Source: Brevibacterium sp. UMB1308A
GTDB taxonomy: Bacteria; Actinomycetota; Actinomycetes; Actinomycetales; Brevibacteriaceae
NCBI RefSeq assembly: GCF_030230605.1
Contig: NZ_JASPDO010000037.1
Coordinates: forward strand, 1-13,882
Length of the DNA: 13,882 nt
Direction: 5' to 3'
Shown: positions 1 through 6,671 of the stretch, piece by piece
How the letters are laid out: each line of letters opens with the position of its first letter
Numbering within the stretch: position 1 is the first letter of the stretch
The notes under the pieces: model-generated
What the model was told of the DNA's origin: nothing
Seen by the model: only the letters and a program-made list of their open reading frames with translations
Database searches by the model: none
Program-made: the position numbers and the translations under genes

Positions 1-72
1 CGGGGTCACCTTTCGGGCCGGGGTCACCTTTCGGGCCGGGGTCACCTTTCGGGCCGGGGTTACCTTTCGGGC
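1..72. repeat. Four tandem 18-bp repeats encoding the collagen-like GPKGDP motif
   Basis: Units at 1-18, 19-36 and 37-54 are identical. The unit at 55-72 differs by one base (C to T at 61), giving GPKGNP instead of GPKGDP on the minus strand. The array continues beyond the left edge. It is coding sequence of the tail protein, not an independent repeat element. Near-perfect DNA identity implies recent expansion or recombination, so copy number probably varies between related phages. Confidence 0.95.
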
Positions 73-208
73 CAGGTGTCATCTGTCGAGTCAGCGCCGT
101 CGTCATGTCGGCGTCGATCTTGGTGATGGTCGTGGCGGCGATGCTTGGAAAGTTCTTTGCCATGTCCGCTGGCTCGGGGTATTGGTAGCCGCGTGGTGTG
201 GTTTTCAT
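1..208 (-). CDS. Collagen-like phage tail protein, N-terminal part (cut by window edge)
   Basis: The ATG at 208 opens a frame that begins MKTTPRGYQYPEP and stays open to the window edge (69 codons seen). After about 44 residues it enters Gly-X-Y repeats of the form GPKGNP then GPKGDP three times, a collagen-like triple-helix sequence. Such repeats are common in phage tail fibres and minor tail proteins, where they form trimeric stalks holding a receptor-binding or knob domain. The start overlaps the stop of the upstream minor tail gene (ATGA at 205-208), so it is translationally coupled and belongs to the late operon. The C-terminal domain, which would tell whether this is the receptor-binding protein, lies outside the window. 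Confidence 0.85.
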   Translation of the reverse strand, partial: MKTTPRGYQYPEPADMAKNFPSIAATTITKIDADMTTALTRQMTPGPKGNPGPKGDPGPKGDPGPKGDP

Positions 209-1533
209 GCGATGGCCTCCCAGGGTGTCGTTTGATCTGTCCAGCGTCCGGTGAGCGTGTCCCAGCGTCCCGGAGCTGCGGGGCGTGACGTGATGGACGT
301 TTCACATAGTCCGAATGTCACGGTGACTGATGCGCCTACCCGGTGCGGCTTTTCATGCTCGCCTCTAAATGTTGCTTCCACGCTTTCGATATGTGACTGA
401 ATGGCGGCAATTGGAGCAGCGGGCGGTTTAATTCCAGTGACGCGCACACCTCGGTCGATCACATGTTGAAGCGTTCTTATGAAGCTCGTGTTTGATTTAT
501 CCGATGTGATCGTTAATGACTTTGGCGCGAGTTCTGGGGGTGACGTGCTGGTAAAGAGCGGGCCGAGCAGGGCGGCGAGGTGGGCGGCGAGTTTCGGCCC
601 TTCCTCTCCTTCGAGCACAACTGAGTCAATGAGAGTGCGGGCGCTGCGCGCTCGTTTGCCGATGACGCTGGCAGATGCAGTGTTCTCGTAGACGACCGGA
701 TTCCGGGTGCTCGTGCCGGTTTGTGGCGAGTCGGACGGCGAGGGCTTCACTGCATCGACACCGGTGTCGATGGTGCTCAGGGACAAGGCGTTGACAGTGG
801 CATCTGGCCGGATAGACCATTGGGCATCTAGGTCGCACTCCGAGGCATCGAGATTGATGTGATTGAGGCGGTTTGTCGCTGGTTTGACCACGATTCGCTT
901 AGAGTCCGGCCGAATTTCCGGGACGAGTCCCCACTGTGTGCAGAACGATTCGATAGCGTCAATGGCTGTCTTGTCTGGCTCCCATAGCGCGGCACTGTGT
1001 TTCAACAGTATGGAATACATAGAGCCGTTATCTAGACTGTTTATGAATGTCCAGATATTACTCACACGAGCTTCTATTTTCCAGCCATGAGGCAATGCCG
1101 CGTTCAATGCATTCATTGCTTGCTCGGCAACATGGGCGTTTGTTGCTGAATAGTTCTGAATTGGCATTATAGGCTTGGTCAGCGGGTTTTGATAAAGCTC
1201 GGAGGCGACCGAGACTGCCGACAGGTCAATCTCATATCGGCCGCGCCGTCTAGCCGATGGGCGGATATTTACTGAATCGAGCCGTCCGATGAAGATCGTT
1301 TCGGATGCGAAGATCGTTATTTCAGTGAGCCGGATGAATGCACCGGCTTTGAAAGTGGTGGGCAGGAGTTGCCCGTGTGGCATGAGCAGTGTCGCTGAGA
1401 GGGTTTCGGGTTCTGCTGCTGCCTTCCAGGTGGGTCGAGTGACTGAGACTTTCACGCCGGGGTCGGCGAGCACATAGGCCGAGTAGGAGGTGAGCTGGCT
1501 GGTGGTCGGGCCGATTTCGAGGGTGACTTTCAT
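205..1533 (-). CDS. Minor tail protein directly after the tape measure (442 aa)
   Basis: This 442-residue protein follows the tape measure gene, where siphoviruses encode distal-tail or baseplate-hub components. I do not recognise specific catalytic motifs; the role is inferred from position. The start at 1533 (MKVTLEIGP) is chosen over longer in-frame starts because the upstream extension is a low-complexity proline/alanine-rich shadow of the tape measure gene. The ATG follows the tape measure stop by one base (TGA-C-ATG), and a purine-rich GGAGAG lies about 10 bases upstream. It ends in ATGA overlapping the collagen-like gene. A Trp-rich C-terminus (residues about 419-440: GRWDTLTGRWTDQTTPW) resembles a late-tail junction segment. 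It could be the hub that opens the tail tip, or an adaptor for the collagen-like protein. Confidence 0.8.
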   Translation of the reverse strand: MKVTLEIGPTTSQLTSYSAYVLADPGVKVSVTRPTWKAAAEPETLSATLLMPHGQLLPTTFKAGAFIRLTEITIFASETIFIGRLDSVNIRPSARRRGRYEIDLSAVSVASELYQNPLTKPIMPIQNYSATNAHVAEQAMNALNAALPHGWKIEARVSNIWTFINSLDNGSMYSILLKHSAALWEPDKTAIDAIESFCTQWGLVPEIRPDSKRIVVKPATNRLNHINLDASECDLDAQWSIRPDATVNALSLSTIDTGVDAVKPSPSDSPQTGTSTRNPVVYENTASASVIGKRARSARTLIDSVVLEGEEGPKLAAHLAALLGPLFTSTSPPELAPKSLTITSDKSNTSFIRTLQHVIDRGVRVTGIKPPAAPIAAIQSHIESVEATFRGEHEKPHRVGASVTVTFGLCETSITSRPAAPGRWDTLTGRWTDQTTPWEAIA

Positions 1534-1534
1534 G

Positions 1535-3202
1535 TCAGCCGATCTCTCCGGTGCGGCGGGCGCGCTCGGCGCGCATGACCTTGCGGACTTCGGCACCGAT
1601 CGCCACGGGGTCACCGACGCCGGTGGTGATGTTGATGGTGTAGGTGGCAGGCTGGCGGGCGGGGGCGGGGCTGGCGGCGATGCCGAGGGCACGGGTGGCG
1701 ATGCTTGTCATGGCGACAGTGGGTGCGGCGACCGTTGGTGTCGCGGCGAACGCGGCAGCGGGACGGGTGGCGAACGCGGCAGCGGGACGGGTGGCGAACG
1801 CGGCAGCGGGACGGGTGGCGAACGCGGCGGCGGCTGCCGGTGCTGCTGTGGCGGCGGCGCTGTAGCCGGTGAAGACGTTGCCGAAGTTGCGCAGTCCACC
1901 TGAGAACATGTTGGCCCATGCGTCGCGGAGCTGCCTGAGCTTTTCGACCGCCCAGTCCACCCAGCGGCCGATGCCTTGGAATGCGTTAGAGACCCAATCG
2001 CTGACGTTTGAGAGCACGGTGCGGAACGCTTCGAGCGGAGTCGGCAGCTTAGACAGCCAATCGATTCCGAGTTTCACGGGCAGGATCATGAGGTTAAACG
2101 CGGATACTGCCAGACCGGGCAGCTCAGCAAACCATCCACCAATGGCGCTGAGGACGCTGTGCACTCCGTCGCGGAATGACTCGGAGTGCTTGTAGGCGTA
2201 GATGAATCCGCCGACGAGCAGAGCGAGGGCGGCGACGATTGCAAGGACGATCCAGGTGACTGGTGAGGCCAGCCAGGCTGCGTTGTTGGCCCACTGTGCT
2301 GCGGTTTGCACGGCCTGAATGGCGGAGTAGACGCTCATGGCCGCGTTGATTGCCAGCACTGCGGCGGCGAGGGTGGCGAGGACGACGGCAAGGGTGGTGA
2401 CGAGACCGGAGTTCTCTTGTACCCATTCGGCGGCGTCGGCTAGTGCTTGCGCCCATGTAGACATGAGCGGCAGTAGCTGCTCGCCGAGAGTGGCCTTAGC
2501 GTTTTCCCATGAGGCGTTGGCGATCTGCTGCGACCCGGAGGCAGAGTTGATCTCGCGCTCGAACTGCCCAGTTGCATCGGCTGACTGCTCGGTGATGAGT
2601 GCAAGCATCGCCTGCGTGCGGGCTTGCTTCTCGGCTTCACCGGTGAGGCCGCTCATGCCCATTTCGGCCATTTTGGCTTTGACTTGGGCTTCTTTGATGC
2701 TGATGCCGTAGCGCTCGATGGGGTCGGTTTCGCCTCGGAAGGCCGCCGAGAGGGCGTTGACGGCTTCGCTTGTCGTGCCTCCGAACATTGCGGCGAGGTC
2801 GGCGCCTTTGGTTATGAGTCCATCTGTCGTGTCGATGAGGTCGTCTTGGGAGACGCCGAGATTCTTTAGCTGTGCGCCGAGGACGCTGGCGAGTTCGGAG
2901 TATTCGTTCTTGGACAGGCCGACGGCGCGGTTTGCGGCCTCGGCGAGCTTGTCGACCTCGGTGTGCGCGCCTTTGAAGACGCTTTCGACGGCACCGCTTG
3001 ACTGTTCGAGGTCGGCAGCGGCGTCCCCGGAGACCTTGGCGAGGCCTCCGAGGACGCCGAGAGTACCGGCGGCTGCGACACCGGCCTTGCGCATACCCGA
3101 TTCGAACTTCGACGCACCGCCCGTGGTCTCTTCGAGCGCCGCTTTCGCGCCGGAGGATTCGCCGAGTAACCTCAGCGTGAGAATCATGGACTTGCCAGCC
3201 AC
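1535..3202 (-). CDS. Tape measure protein (555 aa)
   Basis: This is the phage-related minor tail / tape measure protein: it sets tail length during assembly and is released through the tail tip on infection. The N-terminal half (about 1-260) is helical and alanine-rich, with conserved text such as FRGETDPIERYGISIKEA that recurs in tape measure proteins. Two hydrophobic segments lie at about 267-289 and 315-337, as usual for this family. A Pro/Ala-rich tail contains three FATRPAAA repeats at 461-484. The start is GTG at 3202, preceded by an excellent ribosome binding site (AAAGGAGG) just after the stop of the frameshifted chaperone. At 555 residues it is short; about 0.15 nm per residue predicts a tail near 80 nm. 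It is flanked by the tail chaperones and a minor tail gene, as expected. Confidence 0.93.
   Translation of the reverse strand: MAGKSMILTLRLLGESSGAKAALEETTGGASKFESGMRKAGVAAAGTLGVLGGLAKVSGDAAADLEQSSGAVESVFKGAHTEVDKLAEAANRAVGLSKNEYSELASVLGAQLKNLGVSQDDLIDTTDGLITKGADLAAMFGGTTSEAVNALSAAFRGETDPIERYGISIKEAQVKAKMAEMGMSGLTGEAEKQARTQAMLALITEQSADATGQFEREINSASGSQQIANASWENAKATLGEQLLPLMSTWAQALADAAEWVQENSGLVTTLAVVLATLAAAVLAINAAMSVYSAIQAVQTAAQWANNAAWLASPVTWIVLAIVAALALLVGGFIYAYKHSESFRDGVHSVLSAIGGWFAELPGLAVSAFNLMILPVKLGIDWLSKLPTPLEAFRTVLSNVSDWVSNAFQGIGRWVDWAVEKLRQLRDAWANMFSGGLRNFGNVFTGYSAAATAAPAAAAAFATRPAAAFATRPAAAFATRPAAAFAATPTVAAPTVAMTSIATRALGIAASPAPARQPATYTINITTGVGDPVAIGAEVRKVMRAERARRTGEIG
1747..1818. repeat. 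Three perfect 24-bp tandem repeats in the tape measure gene
   Basis: Units at 1747-1770, 1771-1794 and 1795-1818 are identical, followed by a partial fourth. On the minus strand they encode FATRPAAA. As 24 bp is a whole number of codons, copy changes keep the frame. The repeat sits in the flexible Pro/Ala-rich C-terminal part of the tape measure, away from the transmembrane segments. Confidence 0.93.
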
Positions 3203-3215
3203 GGCGGTTCCTCCT

Positions 3216-3649
3216 TTACTCGCTTTGTGCTTCGTCTATTAGTTCGATCATGGTGATGAGATCGCGGCTGCTGATTGTGGCGATCTCATCGGGCAGCCTG
3301 CCCATGCGCAGCGCTAGAGCGCAGATCAGTCGGTCGATGGTGCCGTCGGGGTGGCTTTTCCCGTCTCATCACCGGCTGTGTCGCCGGGGGCGTCGACTTC
3401 TTCGGCCGAGATGGATGCGACGGGAGAGTTGTCAAGGTCGAGCCATTCGTCAAGGCCGGGGAGGTCGTCGCGGTTGCCGTTGTCGGTGGCGACACACCAG
3501 GCCATGATTGCACCGGCTTCGGCCTCCCAACCGTCGCGGCCGATTCCCCTGGCGCGTTTGATGCGCGAAGCGTTGAGCTCGTATTTCAGGGAGTCAGCGG
3601 CGGCGGTGATGGTGCGGCCGTCGTTCAGTGTCACGGTGAGTTTGCGCAT
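3216..3649 (-). CDS. Tail assembly chaperone GT (frameshift product, about 144 aa)
   Basis: This is the -1 frameshift product of the G/T chaperone pair that loads tail tube subunits onto the tape measure (lambda gpG/gpGT type). Translation starts at 3649 as G, reads 98 codons to the GGA AAA at 3361-3356, slips one base back, and continues in the -1 frame from 3356 to the TAA at 3216-3218, adding 46 residues. The extension starts SHPDGTIDRLI and contains RLPDEIATISSRDLITMIEL, which matches the helical 'domain T' of the family with its typical S-R-[ED]-L. The extension fills the otherwise empty gap before the tape measure, whose ribosome binding site follows the TAA directly. No other start codon with a ribosome binding site precedes the T part. 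The frameshift efficiency cannot be judged from sequence. Confidence 0.9.
3326..3649 (-). CDS. Tail assembly chaperone G (unshifted product, 107 aa)
   Basis: This is the main, non-frameshifted chaperone of the tail assembly pair. It starts with MRKLTVTLNDG at 3649, one base after the stop of the gp10-like gene, and ends at the TGA at 3326-3328, ten codons past the slippery site. The N-terminal part looks like a beta-strand-rich domain and the centre has an EAGAIMAWCVA helix; the acidic, Pro/Thr-rich end (residues 83-107) is a linker that the frameshift replaces with domain T. G is needed in excess over GT in the known systems. The assignment rests on position between tail tube and tape measure plus the frameshift. 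Confidence 0.88.
   Translation of the reverse strand: MRKLTVTLNDGRTITAAADSLKYELNASRIKRARGIGRDGWEAEAGAIMAWCVATDNGNRDDLPGLDEWLDLDNSPVASISAEEVDAPGDTAGDETGKATPTAPSTD
3356..3362 (-). promoter_or_regulatory. Programmed -1 ribosomal frameshift site GGGAAAA
   Basis: The minus strand reads ACG GGA AAA GCC in the G frame, so the heptamer G GGA AAA has the canonical X XXY YYZ form, close to lambda's GGGAAAG. Slipping by -1 joins G to a 46-codon open extension that has the right sequence for domain T. I did not see an obvious strong stem-loop just downstream, so a stimulatory structure is not claimed. Confidence 0.9.
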
Positions 3650-3650
3650 G

Positions 3651-4049
3651 TTAGAACTTCTTTCCTGTCAGGTGCTTGTCAACAATGGTTTCGAGGGCGC
3701 GCTCGTACTCGGCGCCCCACCGGTTTTCACGATCCCAAGCAGCTTGGGAAAGGAATCGCTGTTCGGGGAAGCCGCGTTCACGCCAGCCCCAGTGCACCGG
3801 CTGAGCGTAGGGCGTGGACTTGCGGCCCGCTCGCACGTACCCAGCAATTTTGGTGCCCGATGAGCGGATCGAGGCCAGCAGGCTGCCCGTTTCGCCGATG
3901 GGGCACATGCCGACTGCGTACTCTTCGACGATCTTGGCAGCCGCCGCGTTGGCTGCTGTCAGATCGGCGAGCCCCTCGGCTGAGTCTTCGAGTGCGGCGG
4001 CGAGTCGTTTGATGCCGGGGACTTCTACGAGCGGTCGGCGGGTGCTCAT
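3651..4049 (-). CDS. HK97 gp10-like head-tail / tail completion protein (132 aa)
   Basis: The protein matches the HK97 gp10 type: a helical N-terminus, then GSLLASIRS, a short strand with GRKSTPYAQPVHWGW, and a C-terminal PEQRFLSQAAWD. The pattern of G-x-L-x-x-S, Y-A-x-x-V-H-x-G and Q-x-F-L-x-x-A is characteristic. Members join the head to the tail or complete the tail end. The start at 4049 (MSTRRPLVEV) is chosen because its ATG overlaps the TGA of the tail tube gene (ATGA at 4046-4049); the longer in-frame extension only shadows the tail tube gene. Finding this gene after the tail tube, not before it, is unusual for the family. Confidence 0.8.
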   Translation of the reverse strand: MSTRRPLVEVPGIKRLAAALEDSAEGLADLTAANAAAAKIVEEYAVGMCPIGETGSLLASIRSSGTKIAGYVRAGRKSTPYAQPVHWGWRERGFPEQRFLSQAAWDRENRWGAEYERALETIVDKHLTGKKF

Positions 4050-4465
4050 CCCCTTGTACCTGGGGCAGCCTTGCGGGTTGGGGCCCCGGCGAGCGGGAAG
4101 GACACGTCGGAGGTGTTCTTCTTCTTCACGTCGCCGCCGATCTGGGCAGAGACGACGGTGAGGTCGCCGGAGTAGACCGATTCGGCATCGGAGCGGGGGC
4201 GGAACGTGAACGGCATCGTGGTACCGGAGTTGGTCAGCAGCCAGTCGAGCAGACTGTCCTTGTCGAACGTCTGGGCCAGGGTGACATCGAGTGTCCACTC
4301 TTCGGTTATCTCGGGGGCATCTGCACTGCCGTCAAGGAAGTAGATGGTGTCTCCGGTGTCCGTCTTCGGGACGAGTGCGGCCTTGGTGGTCTGGGCGGCA
4401 AAGGACTTCGTGGAGCCGGACTGGCCGATTTCGAGGGTTCCGGGGCCGAGTGCATGTGCGGGCAT
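4046..4465 (-). CDS. Major tail tube protein (139 aa)
   Basis: This is the probable subunit of the tail tube. The N-terminal GTLEIGQSG and the later EEWTLDVTLAQTFDKDSLLDWL, MPFTFRPRS and SGDLTVVSAQIGGDV are typical of short siphovirus tail tube proteins, which consist of a beta-sandwich that stacks as hexameric rings. At 139 residues it is compact, without an extra immunoglobulin-like C-terminal domain. The ATG at 4465 follows the upstream stop by two bases, with GAAAGG about 10 bases upstream. It precedes the chaperone genes closely, separated only by the gp10-like gene. In a virion this would be an abundant protein. Confidence 0.82.
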   Translation of the reverse strand: MPAHALGPGTLEIGQSGSTKSFAAQTTKAALVPKTDTGDTIYFLDGSADAPEITEEWTLDVTLAQTFDKDSLLDWLLTNSGTTMPFTFRPRSDAESVYSGDLTVVSAQIGGDVKKKNTSDVSFPLAGAPTRKAAPGTRG

Positions 4466-4467
4466 GG

Positions 4468-4833
4468 TCAGGTGCCTTTCACTGGTGTGGTGTGGGTGAT
4501 GATGAGGGCTGGAAGACGGTTCTGTCCTGATGAGGGCAGCGAGACTGATGAGGCGCGGATTCTGTCATCTGTGTCGATGACGGTCAAGGCAGCGCCGAGC
4601 AGTGAGGCCAGCTGCCTGATTGAGGCAGTGCGGGACAGGTCGGGGGCGATGAGCACGGTTTCCCAGGTGGCGGTGAGGTCACCGTCGAGGGTGCCGGGTT
4701 CCAGCTCGGTGAGGGTGACGACGGCACACGGGGCGATGAGGCGTGAGGGATCCCAATCGACTCGGCCGATGCCTGCCTCGCGCAGCTCTCGGACGAGATC
4801 GGCAAGCACGGTGTCAAAGCGGGGTGCGGTCAT
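4468..4833 (-). CDS. Probable tail terminator / neck protein (121 aa)
   Basis: I do not recognise a firm family signature. The 121-residue protein lies between the head-tail connector and the tail tube, the usual slot for the tail terminator (lambda gpU / SPP1 gp17 type) that stops tube growth and docks the tail. The order of an N-terminal helix (FDTVLADLVRELREAG), strands around VVTLTELEPG and ATWETVLIAPD, then a helix (IRQLASLLGAAL) fits that fold. The start at 4833 follows the previous stop by one base (TGA-C-ATG), the same junction seen at 1533. It ends two bases before the tail tube start. A head completion or stopper role is the main alternative. Confidence 0.6.
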   Translation of the reverse strand: MTAPRFDTVLADLVRELREAGIGRVDWDPSRLIAPCAVVTLTELEPGTLDGDLTATWETVLIAPDLSRTASIRQLASLLGAALTVIDTDDRIRASSVSLPSSGQNRLPALIITHTTPVKGT

Positions 4834-4834
4834 G

Positions 4835-5158
4835 TCAGCCTACTCTCGGGATTGCGTAGCGTCCGATGCGCAGCAGCCGCTCTACCTCGGTATCGACCGC
4901 CCGGGTGTAGATGCCGGTCTCCCCGAATTGCTCGATGCCGCCGGGGGTGTGGCGGCGGCGGAACAGCCCGGCTGCCTGCATGAGGCAGCCGAGCCTGACC
5001 GCTGCGTCCCAGCTGTCCGGGTCGGAATGGTAGCGGGTCACGAACGCTATCGCCGCGTCGAGGCAGGTGGCAGCCTCAACACGATCGGGTTCATCCGGCG
5101 TGCCGAGGTGCGCGAGCAGCGCGTCTACCGTCAGCTGAGGGTCAGGCACCGTCGCCAC
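4835..5158 (-). CDS. Head-tail connector protein, gp6-like (107 aa)
   Basis: The all-helical 107-residue protein, directly after the capsid gene, fits the gp6-like / gp15 adaptor type that binds under the portal. Residues such as VEAATCLDAAIAFVTRYH and WDAAVRLGCLMQAAGLFRRR, with GGIEQFGE after them, resemble the family pattern of paired helices followed by a GI.EF.D-like turn. The GTG at 5158 overlaps the capsid stop by 17 bases; a second GTG at 5149 is equally possible as no strong ribosome binding site marks either. Translation is probably coupled to the capsid gene. Confidence 0.72.
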   Translation of the reverse strand: MATVPDPQLTVDALLAHLGTPDEPDRVEAATCLDAAIAFVTRYHSDPDSWDAAVRLGCLMQAAGLFRRRHTPGGIEQFGETGIYTRAVDTEVERLLRIGRYAIPRVG

Positions 5159-6197
5159 CGGTGATGGGCGGGGCGGTGACGGTGGTCTTGATGACAGCCC
5201 GTGGGTCGTTGACGAGTACGCCGCCGTAGGAGAAGAAGCCGAGGTCGATACCGCCGCGTGCGATGTCGAGGGCCTGCACCTGAATGGGGGATTTCTCGTA
5301 GACGGTGGCCGCTCGCTTGTCAGCGGCGAGCACGGTTCCGGTGGGCAGGTCGGGGTCTGCGAGCACGGTCAGATCAGCAACGTCTGCCTTGCCGTCGGAC
5401 AGTGACACGCCAGCGGTGCCGGCCGCCCGCGCCAGCCAGAATGGCACCTCGTCGCTGCGGAGGTCGGCATAGGCTGCGAACAGGTCATCGGAGATGAACA
5501 GGTGGCTCATGCTGCCGCCGATCTTGCGGATCGCGGCAGCGGAGCTGGTGATCGCTTCCAGCACGCCGGTGCTCTTGGCGCCGGGGGTAGCTGCTTTGAG
5601 CAGGTCGGTGAGCACGTCGGTGTCGGAGTCGCGCTGGTATTCGAGCATGGCGGCCTGCCAGAACGCGGCGAGGAAGCCGGGGTCGGCGAGGTCGATGAAG
5701 ATACGGTCGATGTCCCAGCCACCGGCCCACCGGTGCGCGTTGGCTTCAATGGCCTTGGTGGCGACCTTGTTGGTCGGCACTTCGGTCTTGTTGCCGTCGT
5801 ACTTGGCGGGCTTGGGGCGGGTGTCCCACTGCCAGCCGCGCAGCTTCATGGAGGTCAGCTGCTTGGTGGGGCCGAATGCGTCGATGTGTGGGCGTCCGGT
5901 GCGGGTGGCGGCCCAGAGTTCGCCGAGCCAGTCCTCGCGGCCGATCCAGCCGGTGCCCTTGTCATCGGCTGGCACCACGTCTGCCAGTGCTGCGGTGATC
6001 TGGCCGGGGTGGCCGGTCGAGATCGCGGCAGCAACGTGCTCGGTGACCTCGGTCAGGCTCATCGCCCGGTCGGTGACGGCTTCGACGCGGGCGGGCGGCT
6101 GCGGGAACGCGGCGGCCTGAACCTCAGGCTGCTTGGCGGGTACCGGTTCGGGTGTGGTGGCGGCCTGAACCTCAGGCTGCTTGAGCGTCTCAGTCAT
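5142..6197 (-). CDS. Major capsid protein from an internal in-frame start (351 aa)
   Basis: Within the fusion gene, an ATG at 6197 (residue 159, MTETLKQPEV) is preceded by GAAAGGACACACC, placing AAAGGA 7 bases upstream; this is as good as any ribosome binding site in the late operon and nearly equals that of the small terminase gene. It lies exactly between protease and capsid domains. Initiation here would give 351 residues of scaffold-like segment plus capsid without protease, supplying capsid in excess over protease. This nested arrangement recalls lambda C/Nu3. Whether it is used is inferred from sequence only. Confidence 0.65.
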   Translation of the reverse strand: MTETLKQPEVQAATTPEPVPAKQPEVQAAAFPQPPARVEAVTDRAMSLTEVTEHVAAAISTGHPGQITAALADVVPADDKGTGWIGREDWLGELWAATRTGRPHIDAFGPTKQLTSMKLRGWQWDTRPKPAKYDGNKTEVPTNKVATKAIEANAHRWAGGWDIDRIFIDLADPGFLAAFWQAAMLEYQRDSDTDVLTDLLKAATPGAKSTGVLEAITSSAAAIRKIGGSMSHLFISDDLFAAYADLRSDEVPFWLARAAGTAGVSLSDGKADVADLTVLADPDLPTGTVLAADKRAATVYEKSPIQVQALDIARGGIDLGFFSYGGVLVNDPRAVIKTTVTAPPITGGDGA

Positions 6198-6671
6198 GGT
6201 GTGTCCTTTCGGGGTGGTGGTCATGGCGGCGGCGACGGTTTCGATCTGGGCGTCAGCGAACGCGGGGATCGCGCACAGGCTGACTTCGAACAGCTCGGCA
6301 GAGGTGACGGTGTAGGTCTCGGTGGTGTCGTCAAAGCTGCCGTCGAGGACGCGGCAGCCGATGGAGAGTCCATCGCGGCGACCGGTCTGGGCATCGGCGA
6401 GGGCGGCGTCACCGGCAGCACCGGGCGGGACATGGAAAGTCGCGGCGGTGCCGTCGAGGGCGGTCATGTAGCCGATGGGCTGTGAGTGGTCGTGATCGAC
6501 AAGCAGCTTCACGCGGCGCAGCGGCTGGCGTGGCGCGAGGGCACCGGCGGCGATGACGATGCCGTGGGAGCTTTCGGTGTCGAATGCGACGATCTGGCCT
6601 GAGATGGTGCGGGCCGGGGTCGCGGTCGCGGTGACCTCGGCAATGGCGGTGATGGTGGTGGGGCGGGTCAT
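5142..6671 (-). CDS. Prohead protease-major capsid fusion protein (509 aa)
   Basis: One frame encodes both the HK97-type maturation protease and the major capsid protein. The N-terminal domain (about 20-150) has the protease signature: LLVDHDHSQPIGY with the candidate catalytic histidine at 60 or 62, DGLSIGC with serine 103, and ELFEVSLCAIPAF with glutamate 129. A linker with a duplicated KQPEVQAA (164-171 and 180-187) and a short scaffold-like region follow. The capsid part runs from about 225 to the end, with DWLGELWAATRTGRPHID near its start. The ATG at 6671 overlaps the portal stop (ATGA), with AGAGGA about 9 bases upstream. A second, internal start at 6197 with a strong ribosome binding site would make capsid alone. 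Fusions of this kind are known in small actinobacteriophages. Confidence 0.9.
   Translation of the reverse strand: MTRPTTITAIAEVTATATPARTISGQIVAFDTESSHGIVIAAGALAPRQPLRRVKLLVDHDHSQPIGYMTALDGTAATFHVPPGAAGDAALADAQTGRRDGLSIGCRVLDGSFDDTTETYTVTSAELFEVSLCAIPAFADAQIETVAAAMTTTPKGHTMTETLKQPEVQAATTPEPVPAKQPEVQAAAFPQPPARVEAVTDRAMSLTEVTEHVAAAISTGHPGQITAALADVVPADDKGTGWIGREDWLGELWAATRTGRPHIDAFGPTKQLTSMKLRGWQWDTRPKPAKYDGNKTEVPTNKVATKAIEANAHRWAGGWDIDRIFIDLADPGFLAAFWQAAMLEYQRDSDTDVLTDLLKAATPGAKSTGVLEAITSSAAAIRKIGGSMSHLFISDDLFAAYADLRSDEVPFWLARAAGTAGVSLSDGKADVADLTVLADPDLPTGTVLAADKRAATVYEKSPIQVQALDIARGGIDLGFFSYGGVLVNDPRAVIKTTVTAPPITGGDGA
6111..6183. repeat. 25-bp direct repeat in the protease-capsid linker
   Basis: Identical 25-bp copies lie at 6111-6135 and 6159-6183, 48 bp apart (16 codons). 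They encode the KQPEVQAA duplication in the Pro/Ala/Val-rich linker. An in-frame tandem duplication with later divergence of the spacer is the simplest explanation. Confidence 0.9.

Noticed and set aside
1..72. CRISPR-like array at the left edge
   Set aside because: The 18-bp units are directly adjacent with no spacers and encode Gly-X-Y repeats.
1611..1919. Arg/His-rich frames opposite or alongside the tape measure C-terminus
   Set aside because: Produced by the 24-bp GC-rich repeats read out of frame.
3275..4012. Plus-strand ORF of 245 codons opposite the chaperone and gp10-like genes
   Set aside because: Arg/Trp/Gly-rich shadow sequence with no domain; the minus-strand genes explain the region.
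5502..6485. Long plus-strand ORF of 327 codons opposite the capsid gene
   Set aside because: Glycine-rich composition, no ribosome binding site, and complete overlap with the well-supported protease-capsid gene; it is an antisense shadow in GC-rich DNA.
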